DNA of 64,000 nt from Hahella sp. (GTDB lineage Bacteria > Pseudomonadota > Gammaproteobacteria > Pseudomonadales > Oleiphilaceae). Location of the stretch: assembly GCA_028280065.1 (NCBI GenBank), contig JANQMN010000105.1:124001-188000 (forward strand). The letters run 5' to 3'. Below are positions 9,402-18,405 of this stretch, one piece after another; the stretch's first letter is position 1, and every line of letters starts with the position of its first letter. The notes under the pieces are model-generated. The model saw only the letters and a program-made list of their open reading frames with translations. It was not told where the DNA came from and did no database searches. The position numbers and the translations under genes are program-made.

Positions 9402-10097
9402 ATGTATCGTTTCTGGCTTCCTTCGATTGCTGTATTGATCGGCCTATCCCTTTTGATCATGGGTTATATAAGTCTGCAAACTGCATACCCTCTTGAGCGC
9501 CATCGTAAACTCATAGATGCCCTGAAAAACCAGCAACCGGTTGCTATGGCAACACTGTTGGAAGCCAACCAAGAGTTGACTGAATCCGTGTCGAAGTACT
9601 CTTCACCATCGTTGCTCCGGAGTCTGGCTGTGGTTCAGTTGCAACTTTCAAGGCAAGTTCCTGAACCTAAGGAACAGAAACAATTGCGGGCTGCCGCTAT
9701 TGATCATCTAAAGCGTGCTTTGGCGCAGGCACCGGCCGATCCGCTGCTATGGACCCGGCTGGCTTGGGCTCGGCATTTGCACGGCGAATCGGAACAAGCG
9801 TTGGAGGCCTTGCGTTTTTCAACGCTTCTGGCGGCACATGCCCCGGAGCAAATGTGGTGGAGGTTGGAGCTCTGGTTTCGGTTGATTCCGCAGATAACGC
9901 ATGATGATCATTCGATGTTGAGGCGACAGCTGGTTTTTGCTCTGGAAACTGATTCCGCTAGTTTGGTAAATATCAGTAGAAGGTACCAGCGCTTGGTCTG
10001 GTTGGTTCAGCAACTGTCCTTGGCAGGCATTAGCAGCAAGGAACTGGGAGAGCTGGTGCAAAAAGCCAGAGACCAGATTATGACTGGTTCCCGTTGA
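9402..10097 (+). CDS. Membrane-anchored TPR-like protein of the EPS locus
   Basis: 231 residues if the ATG at 9402 is used; a TTG at 9366 would overlap the kinase gene by four bases. One N-terminal membrane helix (FWLPSIAVLIGLSLLIMGYI) is followed by an alpha-helical, probably periplasmic region. That region contains LKRALAQAPADPLLWTRLAWARHL and EQALEALRFSTLLA, which read like one or two tetratricopeptide repeats. Proteins of this type occur beside Wzc and Wzx in EPS loci and may help assemble the machinery. It runs directly into the flippase gene. No enzyme motif is visible. Confidence 0.6.
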   Translation: MYRFWLPSIAVLIGLSLLIMGYISLQTAYPLERHRKLIDALKNQQPVAMATLLEANQELTESVSKYSSPSLLRSLAVVQLQLSRQVPEPKEQKQLRAAAIDHLKRALAQAPADPLLWTRLAWARHLHGESEQALEALRFSTLLAAHAPEQMWWRLELWFRLIPQITHDDHSMLRRQLVFALETDSASLVNISRRYQRLVWLVQQLSLAGISSKELGELVQKARDQIMTGSR

Positions 10098-10108
10098 GAA
10101 ACCCACTG

Positions 10109-11626
10109 ATGTCGCATTCATTGTCACAGAAGATTTTCCGGGCGCTATCGATTCAAAGTGTCACCATTATTGTTGTGGCACTACAGGAAGTCTTTTTGTT
10201 GCCTATCTATTTATGGGGATGGGGCATCGAGCTTTACCGTGACTGGCTTGTAATCCTGGCGGTAATGGAATTTTTGGTACTGCTTGATCTAGGTTTGCAA
10301 TCTTATTTCGCCAACCTGATGATGAAGTCCCGATCAGGAACTGTTCCGGCAGATTATGATCGAATCTGCCATTTCGCCTTCAGCACTTACCTGCTATTGA
10401 CAAGCTTTGGGGTATTGATCCTTCTATCGATAGCGTTCGCTATTACCGAGGATGAGCTTAAACACTGGCTGGGCTTGACGTTGGACAACGCCCATATTGT
10501 GGTCCTGCTAACAGGGCTGGTCGTTTTGGTTCGCATTCCCATGGGTATGATCGGTAGCGTTTATCGGGCACATGATCAGGTCACTAAGTCAGTCACTTTC
10601 GAACTTATCCAGACTTTTGCAAGGATAAGCAGCATAGTGCTTCCAATACTGCTGGGTTTTGGTCCGATGGCCGTGGCAGGAGCGATGGTATCGGCCAATC
10701 TTATCCTTGCTTTTTTTGCCTGGCGCGACCAAGCCAGACGAGACCAAATTCCATATTTACGCTTCATGCTACCCAAGCTTGAGGAAATCAAGCATGCATT
10801 ATTGACCGGACTCACCTACAACCTTAACGCATTGGCATTGCTGGGTACTGTTCAGGGTATGGTTATATTGGTGGCTCAACTAAGTGCAAATCCGCTGGCA
10901 GTGGTACTTTTTACCACCGCTCGCACCCTAACCGGGCTAGCCCGTCAGGTTGCGATTCAGCTCACCGCGATCGTTAATATAGAACAATCCCGTGCCAGTG
11001 GTGGTGGCAATCGTGCCAGTCTTGTCAAGCTGCATCAAATGGCGTTGAGATTGGCGTCGACCGTGGCCAGCGTTGTGACCGGTTTTATACTAATTTTTGG
11101 TGAAAGCCTCCTGGAACTATGGACTCATAACAAGGTTCAATATGATGCCCGTTTGTTTTTTATTCTTCTGGCGGCTGTTCTTGTTGGTGTCACATATCGT
11201 GCGGGCTCTCAGTTTTTTTTCTATACCAATCGCCCCGGAGTGTTAGCCAGATCGGCCATTCTCTTTGCGCTGACTGCTTTAGGATTGTCTTTGGTGACCG
11301 TGCCCCCATGGGGGGTAATCGGGGCTGCATGGTCATTATTGATCGCCGAGCTGGTTGCAGTGGTTGGCTTTCTCGGATGGGTGATAAAACATGAGTTTAA
11401 AGAAACCTGGTGGTCCAGATTTGCTAAATCCTCTAGTGTTGCAATTCTGGGGTTATCGTTTAGCCTTATGGTGGCTTGGGTAGTTTACCAGTTGGTCGGA
11501 GCCGGTTCCTGGTGGCAGATGCTGGCTGCTGCGATTGGCTGGGCTTTGCTTGTCTTCTTGCCTGCGTTTTTGTTGGTTTTTGGTCGTGACCAGAGTATTT
11601 CGATTATTTTTAAAAAGGAACTCTGA
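10109..11626 (+). CDS. Wzx-like lipid-linked oligosaccharide flippase
   Basis: 505 residues from ATG 10109 (a TTG at 10094 is also in frame). About 12-14 predicted membrane helices run the length of the protein, with short basic loops, as in the polysaccharide transport (PST/MATE-like) family. In EPS synthesis these proteins move undecaprenyl-pyrophosphate-linked repeat units across the inner membrane for Wzy polymerisation. Position between the Wzc-linked genes and more transferases supports this. Identification is by topology, length and context; no short catalytic motif exists for this family. Confidence 0.8.
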   Translation: MSHSLSQKIFRALSIQSVTIIVVALQEVFLLPIYLWGWGIELYRDWLVILAVMEFLVLLDLGLQSYFANLMMKSRSGTVPADYDRICHFAFSTYLLLTSFGVLILLSIAFAITEDELKHWLGLTLDNAHIVVLLTGLVVLVRIPMGMIGSVYRAHDQVTKSVTFELIQTFARISSIVLPILLGFGPMAVAGAMVSANLILAFFAWRDQARRDQIPYLRFMLPKLEEIKHALLTGLTYNLNALALLGTVQGMVILVAQLSANPLAVVLFTTARTLTGLARQVAIQLTAIVNIEQSRASGGGNRASLVKLHQMALRLASTVASVVTGFILIFGESLLELWTHNKVQYDARLFFILLAAVLVGVTYRAGSQFFFYTNRPGVLARSAILFALTALGLSLVTVPPWGVIGAAWSLLIAELVAVVGFLGWVIKHEFKETWWSRFAKSSSVAILGLSFSLMVAWVVYQLVGAGSWWQMLAAAIGWALLVFLPAFLLVFGRDQSISIIFKKEL

Positions 11627-11628
11627 AT

Positions 11629-13119
11629 GTGAGCCTATTCAATTTTCAACGTTGGTTAGGTTTGGCGATATTGCTTTCGGTTTTAGTTCTCAATGAATGG
11701 GTATTAGGACCTTTATTTGCCGATGATGGCGCTGTCGATGGTATCCGGCTTTTAGTGCTCCGTGTTCTGGATGTCGCGGCTATTATTGTCGGTAGCGTTC
11801 TCTTACTGAGTAAACAAACTATTGGCGCTTTATACAAAGACTCAGTTGTTGTGATATTCAACTCGTTACTCCTGTTATTCATTGCTAACCTGTTGGTCTG
11901 GGCTGCTCAGAAAGATAAGGGGTCGGAGATTTTTATTGGCGGCTCGGAAATGGCCTACAAGAACCCGGAGCTTCTTTCTCGGGTCTTTAATGACGAACCT
12001 ATTGCCAAGGTCATTGAACGGCAAACGACTCCCGGTGCAAGCGCTCATCCCGCACTGCAAATGATGATGCGCCCGGCCAAAGGAGAGTTCTACAACAGTG
12101 GACCTGAAGGTACTCGGAGATCATGCAATCAAACGCAGCTGGAGCCCAAGATTGCTGACCCCTCTGTTAGCGCTCAATCTCATACTGAGCAAGCCCGATC
12201 AAACCGATCCTATTTAAATAACGCGATTTGGATGTTTGGTGGTTCAACGACTTATGGCAGCGGAGTAGCAGACTGCGAAACCATTGCTAGCTATTTGAAT
12301 GAGTTCGATACTGACAATCGATATATTAATTTTGGTGTAGAATCCCGGGGACAGAATCCTGAAATTGATCATCTTATGCTGTTACTGCGAAAGGGCTACC
12401 AGCCAAAGGCTGTCTTGTTCTTTGACGGTTTGAATGATTTAGATATTAATGTTCTACAGCAACCATTGTTCTCCACTTTCGAAGCTCCCGCTATTCCTCA
12501 ACAACCGTACTATTTCGCATTACAAAATGACGGGGCCGCCTACTGGGGTAATTTGATTACCAGAATGCCTTTGTTAACGCTGGTAAGTTCGTCCTTTAAA
12601 CCGACTACTATTTCAGACCTGCCGATATGTGAATCAGGCGATGCCATATATCAGCCAAACAGTGACTTTCATTCGAACCCAGCGGCACACTATTCGCGAA
12701 TGTTATCTCTTTGGACGGGGTTACGGTACTTTAACGCAAATGAAGTTACCGATGAGCTTCGGCGTACTTGTGCAGATCGCATAAAAACACTCTATAGGGG
12801 AAATAGTCGGTTCTTAGCCAATATAGCCAATGCGTTTGATTTCAATGTTCATATCCTGTTTCAGCCGTTAGCGGTGCTGGCTGATGACAACGCGTTTGTA
12901 AGAGATCCTGAGCGTTTTAAAAGAAGTGCCCAACACGCATTACTGAGTCACTTGGTTGAACAGGTAAGAAATGAAATTAGCGAAGGCAATCTACCCGGTT
13001 TCTTCGATCTTAGTGGGTTTGGAATGGATTGTTCTGACTGCTGGATCGACCCTAACCACTATTCGCCAGCGTTTAATCGAAAGCTGGCTCTGGAAATACT
13101 AAAAGGCATCCGGAATTGA
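11629..13119 (+). CDS. SGNH/GDSL-like hydrolase or acyl/acetyl-ester enzyme, membrane-anchored
   Basis: 496 residues from a GTG at 11629 preceded by AAAGGAA. Three hydrophobic segments lie in the first 95 residues. A globular part then begins with IWMFGGSTTYGSG, a GDSL-type block I with the likely nucleophile Ser. Asn in FDGLNDLD resembles block III (GxND) and the C-terminal DPNHYS resembles the DxxH block V. SGNH proteins in EPS loci add or remove acyl groups on the glycan. The membrane part plus SGNH part suggests action at the periplasmic face. The stop overlaps the next start in a TGATG arrangement. The substrate is inference. Confidence 0.7.
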   Translation: MSLFNFQRWLGLAILLSVLVLNEWVLGPLFADDGAVDGIRLLVLRVLDVAAIIVGSVLLLSKQTIGALYKDSVVVIFNSLLLLFIANLLVWAAQKDKGSEIFIGGSEMAYKNPELLSRVFNDEPIAKVIERQTTPGASAHPALQMMMRPAKGEFYNSGPEGTRRSCNQTQLEPKIADPSVSAQSHTEQARSNRSYLNNAIWMFGGSTTYGSGVADCETIASYLNEFDTDNRYINFGVESRGQNPEIDHLMLLLRKGYQPKAVLFFDGLNDLDINVLQQPLFSTFEAPAIPQQPYYFALQNDGAAYWGNLITRMPLLTLVSSSFKPTTISDLPICESGDAIYQPNSDFHSNPAAHYSRMLSLWTGLRYFNANEVTDELRRTCADRIKTLYRGNSRFLANIANAFDFNVHILFQPLAVLADDNAFVRDPERFKRSAQHALLSHLVEQVRNEISEGNLPGFFDLSGFGMDCSDCWIDPNHYSPAFNRKLALEILKGIRN

Positions 13120-14339
13120 TGCGAGTATTGTTGCACGATTACACAGGCCATGCTTTTCAGGCGGACCTTGCCAGGCAACTGGCATCACTGGGTCATACAG
13201 TTTTGCACCTGAGTTGTGCTTCTTTTCCAGCCCCCAAGGGCCTGTTATGCAGGCAACCCGATGACCCGTCAACACTGGACTTCAAGGCATTGGAAATGGC
13301 GGGGCGCTTTTCAAAATATGATTATTTCAGCCGTTGGCGCCAGGAAAAAAAATATGGGCGTAAACTATCGCAACTGATCGGAGATTGGCATCCGGATATT
13401 CTATTAATTTGTAATACGCCATTAGATCCGCTAGCTAGGGCTTTTGATTGTTGTGAGTCGCTAGCGATTCCTAAGGTTTTCTGGTTACAGGATCTCTACA
13501 GCGCAGCGATCCGGCGCTATTTGATGACTCGCTGGTGGGGATTTGGGCGACTTATCGGGTGGCGTTATGAGGTGCTGGAAGCGAAGCTTTGCCAGCGCGC
13601 TGATGCCCTGGTGCCGATTTCAGAGGGCTTTCTGCCAGAAATGAATCGTTGGCGTATAAGCAGAGAGAAGATAACCCTACAACCTAATTGGGCAGCGGTA
13701 AATGAAACGCCACAATTGGCAAAAGACAATGCTTGGTCACGACGGCGACAACTCTATAACAAAACCGTACTGCTTTATGCGGGTACATTGGGATTGAAGC
13801 ATGATCCAAAAATTTTTCTTAAACTTGCCCAGCATTTATCAACTGACCCTAATGTTAGCGTTGTGGTCGTGAGCGAAGGTGATTGTGCCGAATATCTCTC
13901 CAGTCATCGGCTGAATAACCTCATCGTTTTACCATTTCAGCCGGTACAGGAGGTTCCTGAAATGCTTGCCTCTGCGGATGTTTTGCTATCCTCTCTGGAG
14001 CCAGGCGCCGGAGTTTTTTGTGTGCCATCAAAGATTCTTAACCAATTGTGTGCAGGGCGATCTTTGCTGGCGGCGTTGCCAGCCGATAATGATGCCGCCC
14101 GAATGATACGACAGGCCGAAGCCGGTATAGTGGTAACTCCTGAAAACCATGATGCTTGGTTAAAGGCAGCGGAGCGACTGGTAAAAGACAAAGAACTACG
14201 TAGTAGATTTGGCAAAAATGCGCGTGCCTATGCCGAGCAGCACTTTGACAGCAGAAAAATAGCCAAGCGCTTCGAGCACGTGTTACAGAAGACGATAGCA
14301 GTCCGTGGGCGGAGCAATGAGCTGCAGGTTGCCAACTGA
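13119..14339 (+). CDS. Glycosyltransferase family 4 (WcaI-like)
   Basis: 406 residues, start ATG at 13119 overlapping the previous stop. A GT-B protein: N-terminal Rossmann start MRVLLHDYTGHAFQADLA, middle linker with LLYAGTLGLKHDP (donor domain beginning), and the C-terminal block SSLEPGAGVFCVPSKIL, in which E and the PSK motif bind the sugar nucleotide as in WcaI and related enzymes. It should transfer a sugar to the lipid-linked repeat unit in the cytoplasm. It sits in a tight run 11629-17085 and ends two bases before the next gene. Linkage and donor are unknown. Confidence 0.85.
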   Translation: MRVLLHDYTGHAFQADLARQLASLGHTVLHLSCASFPAPKGLLCRQPDDPSTLDFKALEMAGRFSKYDYFSRWRQEKKYGRKLSQLIGDWHPDILLICNTPLDPLARAFDCCESLAIPKVFWLQDLYSAAIRRYLMTRWWGFGRLIGWRYEVLEAKLCQRADALVPISEGFLPEMNRWRISREKITLQPNWAAVNETPQLAKDNAWSRRRQLYNKTVLLYAGTLGLKHDPKIFLKLAQHLSTDPNVSVVVVSEGDCAEYLSSHRLNNLIVLPFQPVQEVPEMLASADVLLSSLEPGAGVFCVPSKILNQLCAGRSLLAALPADNDAARMIRQAEAGIVVTPENHDAWLKAAERLVKDKELRSRFGKNARAYAEQHFDSRKIAKRFEHVLQKTIAVRGRSNELQVAN

Positions 14340-14341
14340 CT

Positions 14342-16237
14342 ATGTGTGGCTTTGTCGGAATCTGGGGACCAAAGTTTGCTGAACGCGCAGAGCTATTATC
14401 GAATATGGCTAAACTTATTTCCCATCGCGGTCCGGACGGTTGTGGTCGCTGGGAAAATGACAACCTGTTTCTCATACACTACCGACTGGCTTTATTGGAC
14501 ACCTCTGCTGCAGGGGACCAGCCGATGCAACTCCCTTTCGTAGAGAATGGAAAAGGACCGGTCATAGCATTTAACGGTACTATCTATAATTATCTCGAAT
14601 TGAGCGAAACTCTTTCTGCATTACCTGTCTCCACTGGAGATACCGAGGTTTTACTGCGTTTGTTGGCTGAAAAAGGTGTAGCGGCCTTGCCCTCGTTGAA
14701 TGGGACTTGGGCCTTTGCCTATTTTGATCCTCGAGAACAATCGTTGCTGTTGTGTCGCGATCGCTTCGGTATCAAACCACTTTACTGGCGGTTATGGGGC
14801 AGACACCTCGTCTTTGCATCTGAAATTCCTGCATTGTTAGATTTGGATACGTTGACAGGGCAAATCGACATCGGTGGTTCCAGGTCAAGCGGTCATCAAG
14901 ATGACTCCATTAATTCCAAAGCACTGTCCAGTTTTCTGGTTGACCGTCAATTAGATTACTCTACAGAAACTCTTTTCCACAATATATATCAGCTCCGGCC
15001 AGGTAGTTGGGTTAAGTTCAGGGCTGATGATTTCACCCGTGTTTATCAGCAGCGGCAATACTGGGATCTAGCTCCAGCAAGGGTAACTCCCCACAGGGGT
15101 GATGCCGATGAACTACTGGAGCTGATAGACGATGCTGTAAATATTAGGCTGCGGGCAGACGTCTCTATCGGTTATCTGTTATCGGGGGGACTGGATTCCT
15201 CAGCCGTGGTGAGTGCCGCCTCTCTGGCATTGGACGGTAAACTGCATGCCTATACTCTGCGCTACCCCCAGAACAATGACGAATCGGAACAGGCACATAA
15301 GATTGCTGAGCATTGCCGACTGCAGCGGCTGGAAACCGTTGAACCCGGCTCGCAGGATTTGGAACCGGACTTACGCAATTTATTGCGAGTCCAAGGAGAG
15401 CCGTTTGCCGATGGTTCCATGCTAGCTCACTACAAGCTAATGGCCGCAGTTGCTGCCAGTGGTCATCGGGTGGTGCTTGGAGGACAAGGTGGCGATGAAG
15501 CCCTAGCGGGCTACATACCAACTTTTTCGCGGGCCCGCGCTGCCGATTGCTTGTTACAGGGCAGCTTGGTTGAGGCTCGCAGTAATGTGATAAGCCTTGT
15601 CAAAGGTGGCCTCAACGCCTTATGGCACACTTTGCCGGCGCGTTGGCGCAGTGAAATGTACCAGTGGCGGGTTCGGAACAGAGTTGGACACTGGTTAAAT
15701 GGTTCATTGGTTGCTTTAAGTGAACCCCGTTATCAAAAAGAACATTTTTCTTGCCGACTCAAAGATTACATGTGTTCGGCTCGCAACCGTTGGACGCTTC
15801 CCGGTTTTTTGCATTATGAAGATCGCAATGCGATGCATCATGGGTTGGAAGCGCGCGCCCCTTTCATGGATTATCGTTTGATGCTTTGGGGGTTGAGCTG
15901 CCCTGACCATTTACTGGTGAAAAATGGTGTTGGCAAACAGATACTCAGATGCGCCCTGCTTAAGCGGTTACCGGAATCCATTGTCCGGGCTCCCCTTAAG
16001 CAAAGTATGCCGGCACCGGTACAGCATTGGATGCGCCATAATCTTGATTTGGTAATGAGTAGTCTGGAGATTGCCGAACACCGATTGGGTTTGGAGAACA
16101 GAAAGACTGTAGAAACTCGGTTCTTGTCTGCATGCAAAGGCCGTCAACCAGCTTTAGCCGCATACCAATGGGATCTTTTATGGCGGATTATGATTGCGGC
16201 ATTATGGGCTGACGAGTTCAAGGTTTCGTTGCGATGA
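14342..16237 (+). CDS. Asparagine synthase (glutamine-hydrolysing)-like amidotransferase, second copy
   Basis: 631 residues, slightly longer than typical AsnB. It starts MCGFVG with the catalytic Cys2, has SHRGPDG and the FNGTIYNY block, and a normal PP-loop SGGLDS at residues 281-286. The C-terminal part keeps the AsnB-type segment HYEDRNAMHHGLEARAPFMD. It should use glutamine-derived ammonia to amidate an ATP-activated carboxylate, here perhaps a uronic acid or amino-acid substituent of the EPS. It begins two bases after the glycosyltransferase and overlaps the next transferase by four bases (ATGA), so it is part of the same operon. Free asparagine synthesis remains possible. Confidence 0.87.
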   Translation: MCGFVGIWGPKFAERAELLSNMAKLISHRGPDGCGRWENDNLFLIHYRLALLDTSAAGDQPMQLPFVENGKGPVIAFNGTIYNYLELSETLSALPVSTGDTEVLLRLLAEKGVAALPSLNGTWAFAYFDPREQSLLLCRDRFGIKPLYWRLWGRHLVFASEIPALLDLDTLTGQIDIGGSRSSGHQDDSINSKALSSFLVDRQLDYSTETLFHNIYQLRPGSWVKFRADDFTRVYQQRQYWDLAPARVTPHRGDADELLELIDDAVNIRLRADVSIGYLLSGGLDSSAVVSAASLALDGKLHAYTLRYPQNNDESEQAHKIAEHCRLQRLETVEPGSQDLEPDLRNLLRVQGEPFADGSMLAHYKLMAAVAASGHRVVLGGQGGDEALAGYIPTFSRARAADCLLQGSLVEARSNVISLVKGGLNALWHTLPARWRSEMYQWRVRNRVGHWLNGSLVALSEPRYQKEHFSCRLKDYMCSARNRWTLPGFLHYEDRNAMHHGLEARAPFMDYRLMLWGLSCPDHLLVKNGVGKQILRCALLKRLPESIVRAPLKQSMPAPVQHWMRHNLDLVMSSLEIAEHRLGLENRKTVETRFLSACKGRQPALAAYQWDLLWRIMIAALWADEFKVSLR

Positions 16238-17085
16238 TTGCATTATCTGTGTTGATACCCACAAAAAACGAGTCGCGTAACTTACCCGCGTGCTTGGATA
16301 GTGTTGCTTGGGCCGATGAACGGGTAGTGTTGGATTCTTACAGTACAGATAACACTATCGCCATAGCAGCATCGAAGGGTGCTAGAGTGGTTCAACGTGA
16401 ATTCGATAACTTTTCCAGCCATAAGAATTGGGCGCTAAGGGAAATCGAGTTTAAGAATCCCTGGTTGTTCATTCTCGACGCTGATGAGAGGGTAACCCCG
16501 GAGTTACGTGATGAGATTGAGCAGCTGTTTGTCAATCAACCGAAGCATGAGGGCTATTACATTCCCCGCTTGATTCGATGGTGCGGCCGACCGTTGCGCC
16601 GGGGAGGCCGGTATCCAGATTATAATTTGCGTTTATTTAAGCTCGGATCGGGTTTCTATGAACAGCGGCTTGTCCATGAACACCTGGTGTTGAAAGGATC
16701 GGCTGGCTACTTGGAGAACCCCATTGATCACGATGACGATAAGGGCATTGAGCGCTATTTTGACCGTCATAATCATTACTCAAGTCTTGAAGCCATGGAA
16801 GTTCTTAACAGCCAAAGTCAATCCGGTGACTTAACGGCTAACCTCTTTCGCAATGGCCCGCAGCGGCGCCGAGCTTTGAAGCTCTGGGCTTATCGGTATT
16901 TGCCGGCTCGCCCGCTGTTTGTGTTTGTCTTTATGTATATCTTCAAGCTTGGATTTTTAGATGGGCGGGCTGGATTTGAGTCTGCTGTACTGAGAGCTAT
17001 ATATGAATACCAGATAGACCTGAAACTTCGCGAACTGAAAAATCCCTGTTCACCGCTGGCCCAAAAGCGCAGACAGTTGCTCTAG
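16234..17085 (+). CDS. Glycosyltransferase family 2 (WaaE/KdtX-like)
   Basis: 283 residues with a GT-A fold start, LSVLIPTKNESRNLPACLDS, and the metal-binding DxD motif in FILDADER at about residue 88. The block HEHLVLKGSAGYLENPIDH and the basic C-terminal helix match the short GT2 proteins related to WaaE, which act on lipid-linked or lipid A core acceptors. ATG at 16234 overlaps the stop of the amidotransferase, showing coupling. A likely hydrophobic helix (LFVFVFMYIFKLGFL) near residue 228 would hold it at the membrane. The sugar is not determinable. Confidence 0.85.
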   Translation: MIALSVLIPTKNESRNLPACLDSVAWADERVVLDSYSTDNTIAIAASKGARVVQREFDNFSSHKNWALREIEFKNPWLFILDADERVTPELRDEIEQLFVNQPKHEGYYIPRLIRWCGRPLRRGGRYPDYNLRLFKLGSGFYEQRLVHEHLVLKGSAGYLENPIDHDDDKGIERYFDRHNHYSSLEAMEVLNSQSQSGDLTANLFRNGPQRRRALKLWAYRYLPARPLFVFVFMYIFKLGFLDGRAGFESAVLRAIYEYQIDLKLRELKNPCSPLAQKRRQLL

Positions 17086-17109
17086 TCTAAAACCATTCCG
17101 GGAACCAAC

Positions 17110-18405
17110 GTGATATCGCTGAATCCTAATATCAAAACCACTCCGTTAGCGATCAACCGGCCATTAAAAATTGCTTATTTGCTAAGCCATCCAATTCAAT
17201 ACCAATCAGCGATGTTAAAGGAGCTGTCGACGGAGCCGGATTTGGATTTAAAGGTCTTTTATGGCATGGATACCTGCACTAAGGGTAGTTTTGATGAGGG
17301 TTTCGGTCGCAATGTGAGTTGGGATGTACCCTTGCTGGACGGTTATGAATATGAGTTCTTGCCAACCTTGATTCCCGGAGCTAATCCTTCTCAGCTGCGG
17401 CCGGTTAATCGGGGCTTCAGGTCCAGGCTTCAGGAGGGTAAGTTTGACCTGGTATGGTTGCATGGCTGGGGGCGGCTGGCTGACCTATTAGCTTTGCATG
17501 ATGCAAAATCCCTCGGACTTCCGGTGTTAATGCGCACCGAGAATAACTTTCTTGGGTCCCCGCCAATGGCTGGCATGATCCAGGGGCTAAAGGAGCACCT
17601 GAAACGATGGGTGTTGGATCGGTGCGATGTATTTGGTTACATGGGCAAAGCTGGTCATGATTATTTCCGGGCCTACGGAATTCCCGAATGGCAGCTGTTT
17701 GACCTGCCCTACATGGTGGATAACGTCTATTGGCAAAGACAGGCTGATAATGCAGCGAAGGACCGGCAGACACTCTACAAACGGCACGATATGACGGATC
17801 AGGAACTCCCTGTTTTCATTTTTGTGGGCAAGTTTCAGACACGTAAAAGAGTGATTGATTTAGTCGAAGCCTATGCCCGATTGTCCGTCGATGGACTTCA
17901 ACCTCCGGAAGCCTATCTCTTGATTGTCGGGTCCGGCGAGCAGCAGCAAGAACTGGAAGCCAAAGTGAAAGCGCTCGGATGGGATCGTATTATTCTTGCA
18001 GGTTTTCGCAACCAGGCCGAACTACCGGCTTATTTTGAATTGGCGGATGTCTTTGTTATACCTTCTGCCAATGAGCAGTGGGGCGTAGTGGTGAATGAAG
18101 CGATGAACTGTAATTGTGCAGTTGTGGCCAGTGACGAATGCGGTTCCGCTCCCAATCTGGTCATTGATGGCCAGACTGGGTATCAGTTTCCAACAGGAGA
18201 TATCGCTGCATTGACTGTTCGGCTCCGTCAATTGATTGCCGATCAACAGCAGCTTCGAAAAATGCAGCAACAGGCAAGAGAGCTTGTTGCTTCTTTCAAT
18301 ACAGCAAGGATACTGCTCGGTTTACGCAGTGCCATCTTATATCTCTATGGCAAGGAGCGATTGCCCGGGATAGAGATTTCCAGTGCAGAGGAGACGGATT
18401 TGTGA
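17110..18405 (+). CDS. Glycosyltransferase family 4
   Basis: 431 residues from a GTG at 17110. GT-B architecture: N-terminal acceptor domain with the start KIAYLLSHPIQYQSAMLKEL, then FIFVGKFQTRKRVIDLVEAY opening the nucleotide-sugar domain, and the retaining-GT4 motif NEQWGVVVNEAMNCNCAVVAS with the E-x7-E pair. It would add a sugar to the growing repeat unit. It lies 24 bases after the GT2 gene. Its 3' end overlaps the convergent glycosyltransferase at 18345 by 61 bases, so the two share coding DNA on opposite strands. Confidence 0.87.
   Translation: MISLNPNIKTTPLAINRPLKIAYLLSHPIQYQSAMLKELSTEPDLDLKVFYGMDTCTKGSFDEGFGRNVSWDVPLLDGYEYEFLPTLIPGANPSQLRPVNRGFRSRLQEGKFDLVWLHGWGRLADLLALHDAKSLGLPVLMRTENNFLGSPPMAGMIQGLKEHLKRWVLDRCDVFGYMGKAGHDYFRAYGIPEWQLFDLPYMVDNVYWQRQADNAAKDRQTLYKRHDMTDQELPVFIFVGKFQTRKRVIDLVEAYARLSVDGLQPPEAYLLIVGSGEQQQELEAKVKALGWDRIILAGFRNQAELPAYFELADVFVIPSANEQWGVVVNEAMNCNCAVVASDECGSAPNLVIDGQTGYQFPTGDIAALTVRLRQLIADQQQLRKMQQQARELVASFNTARILLGLRSAILYLYGKERLPGIEISSAEETDL

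Noticed and set aside
14342-16237. A second lasso cyclase among the EPS asparagine synthases
   Set aside because: The copies at 1103 and 14342 keep the N-terminal Cys and full amidotransferase domain and lie in glycosyltransferase runs, unlike cyclases.
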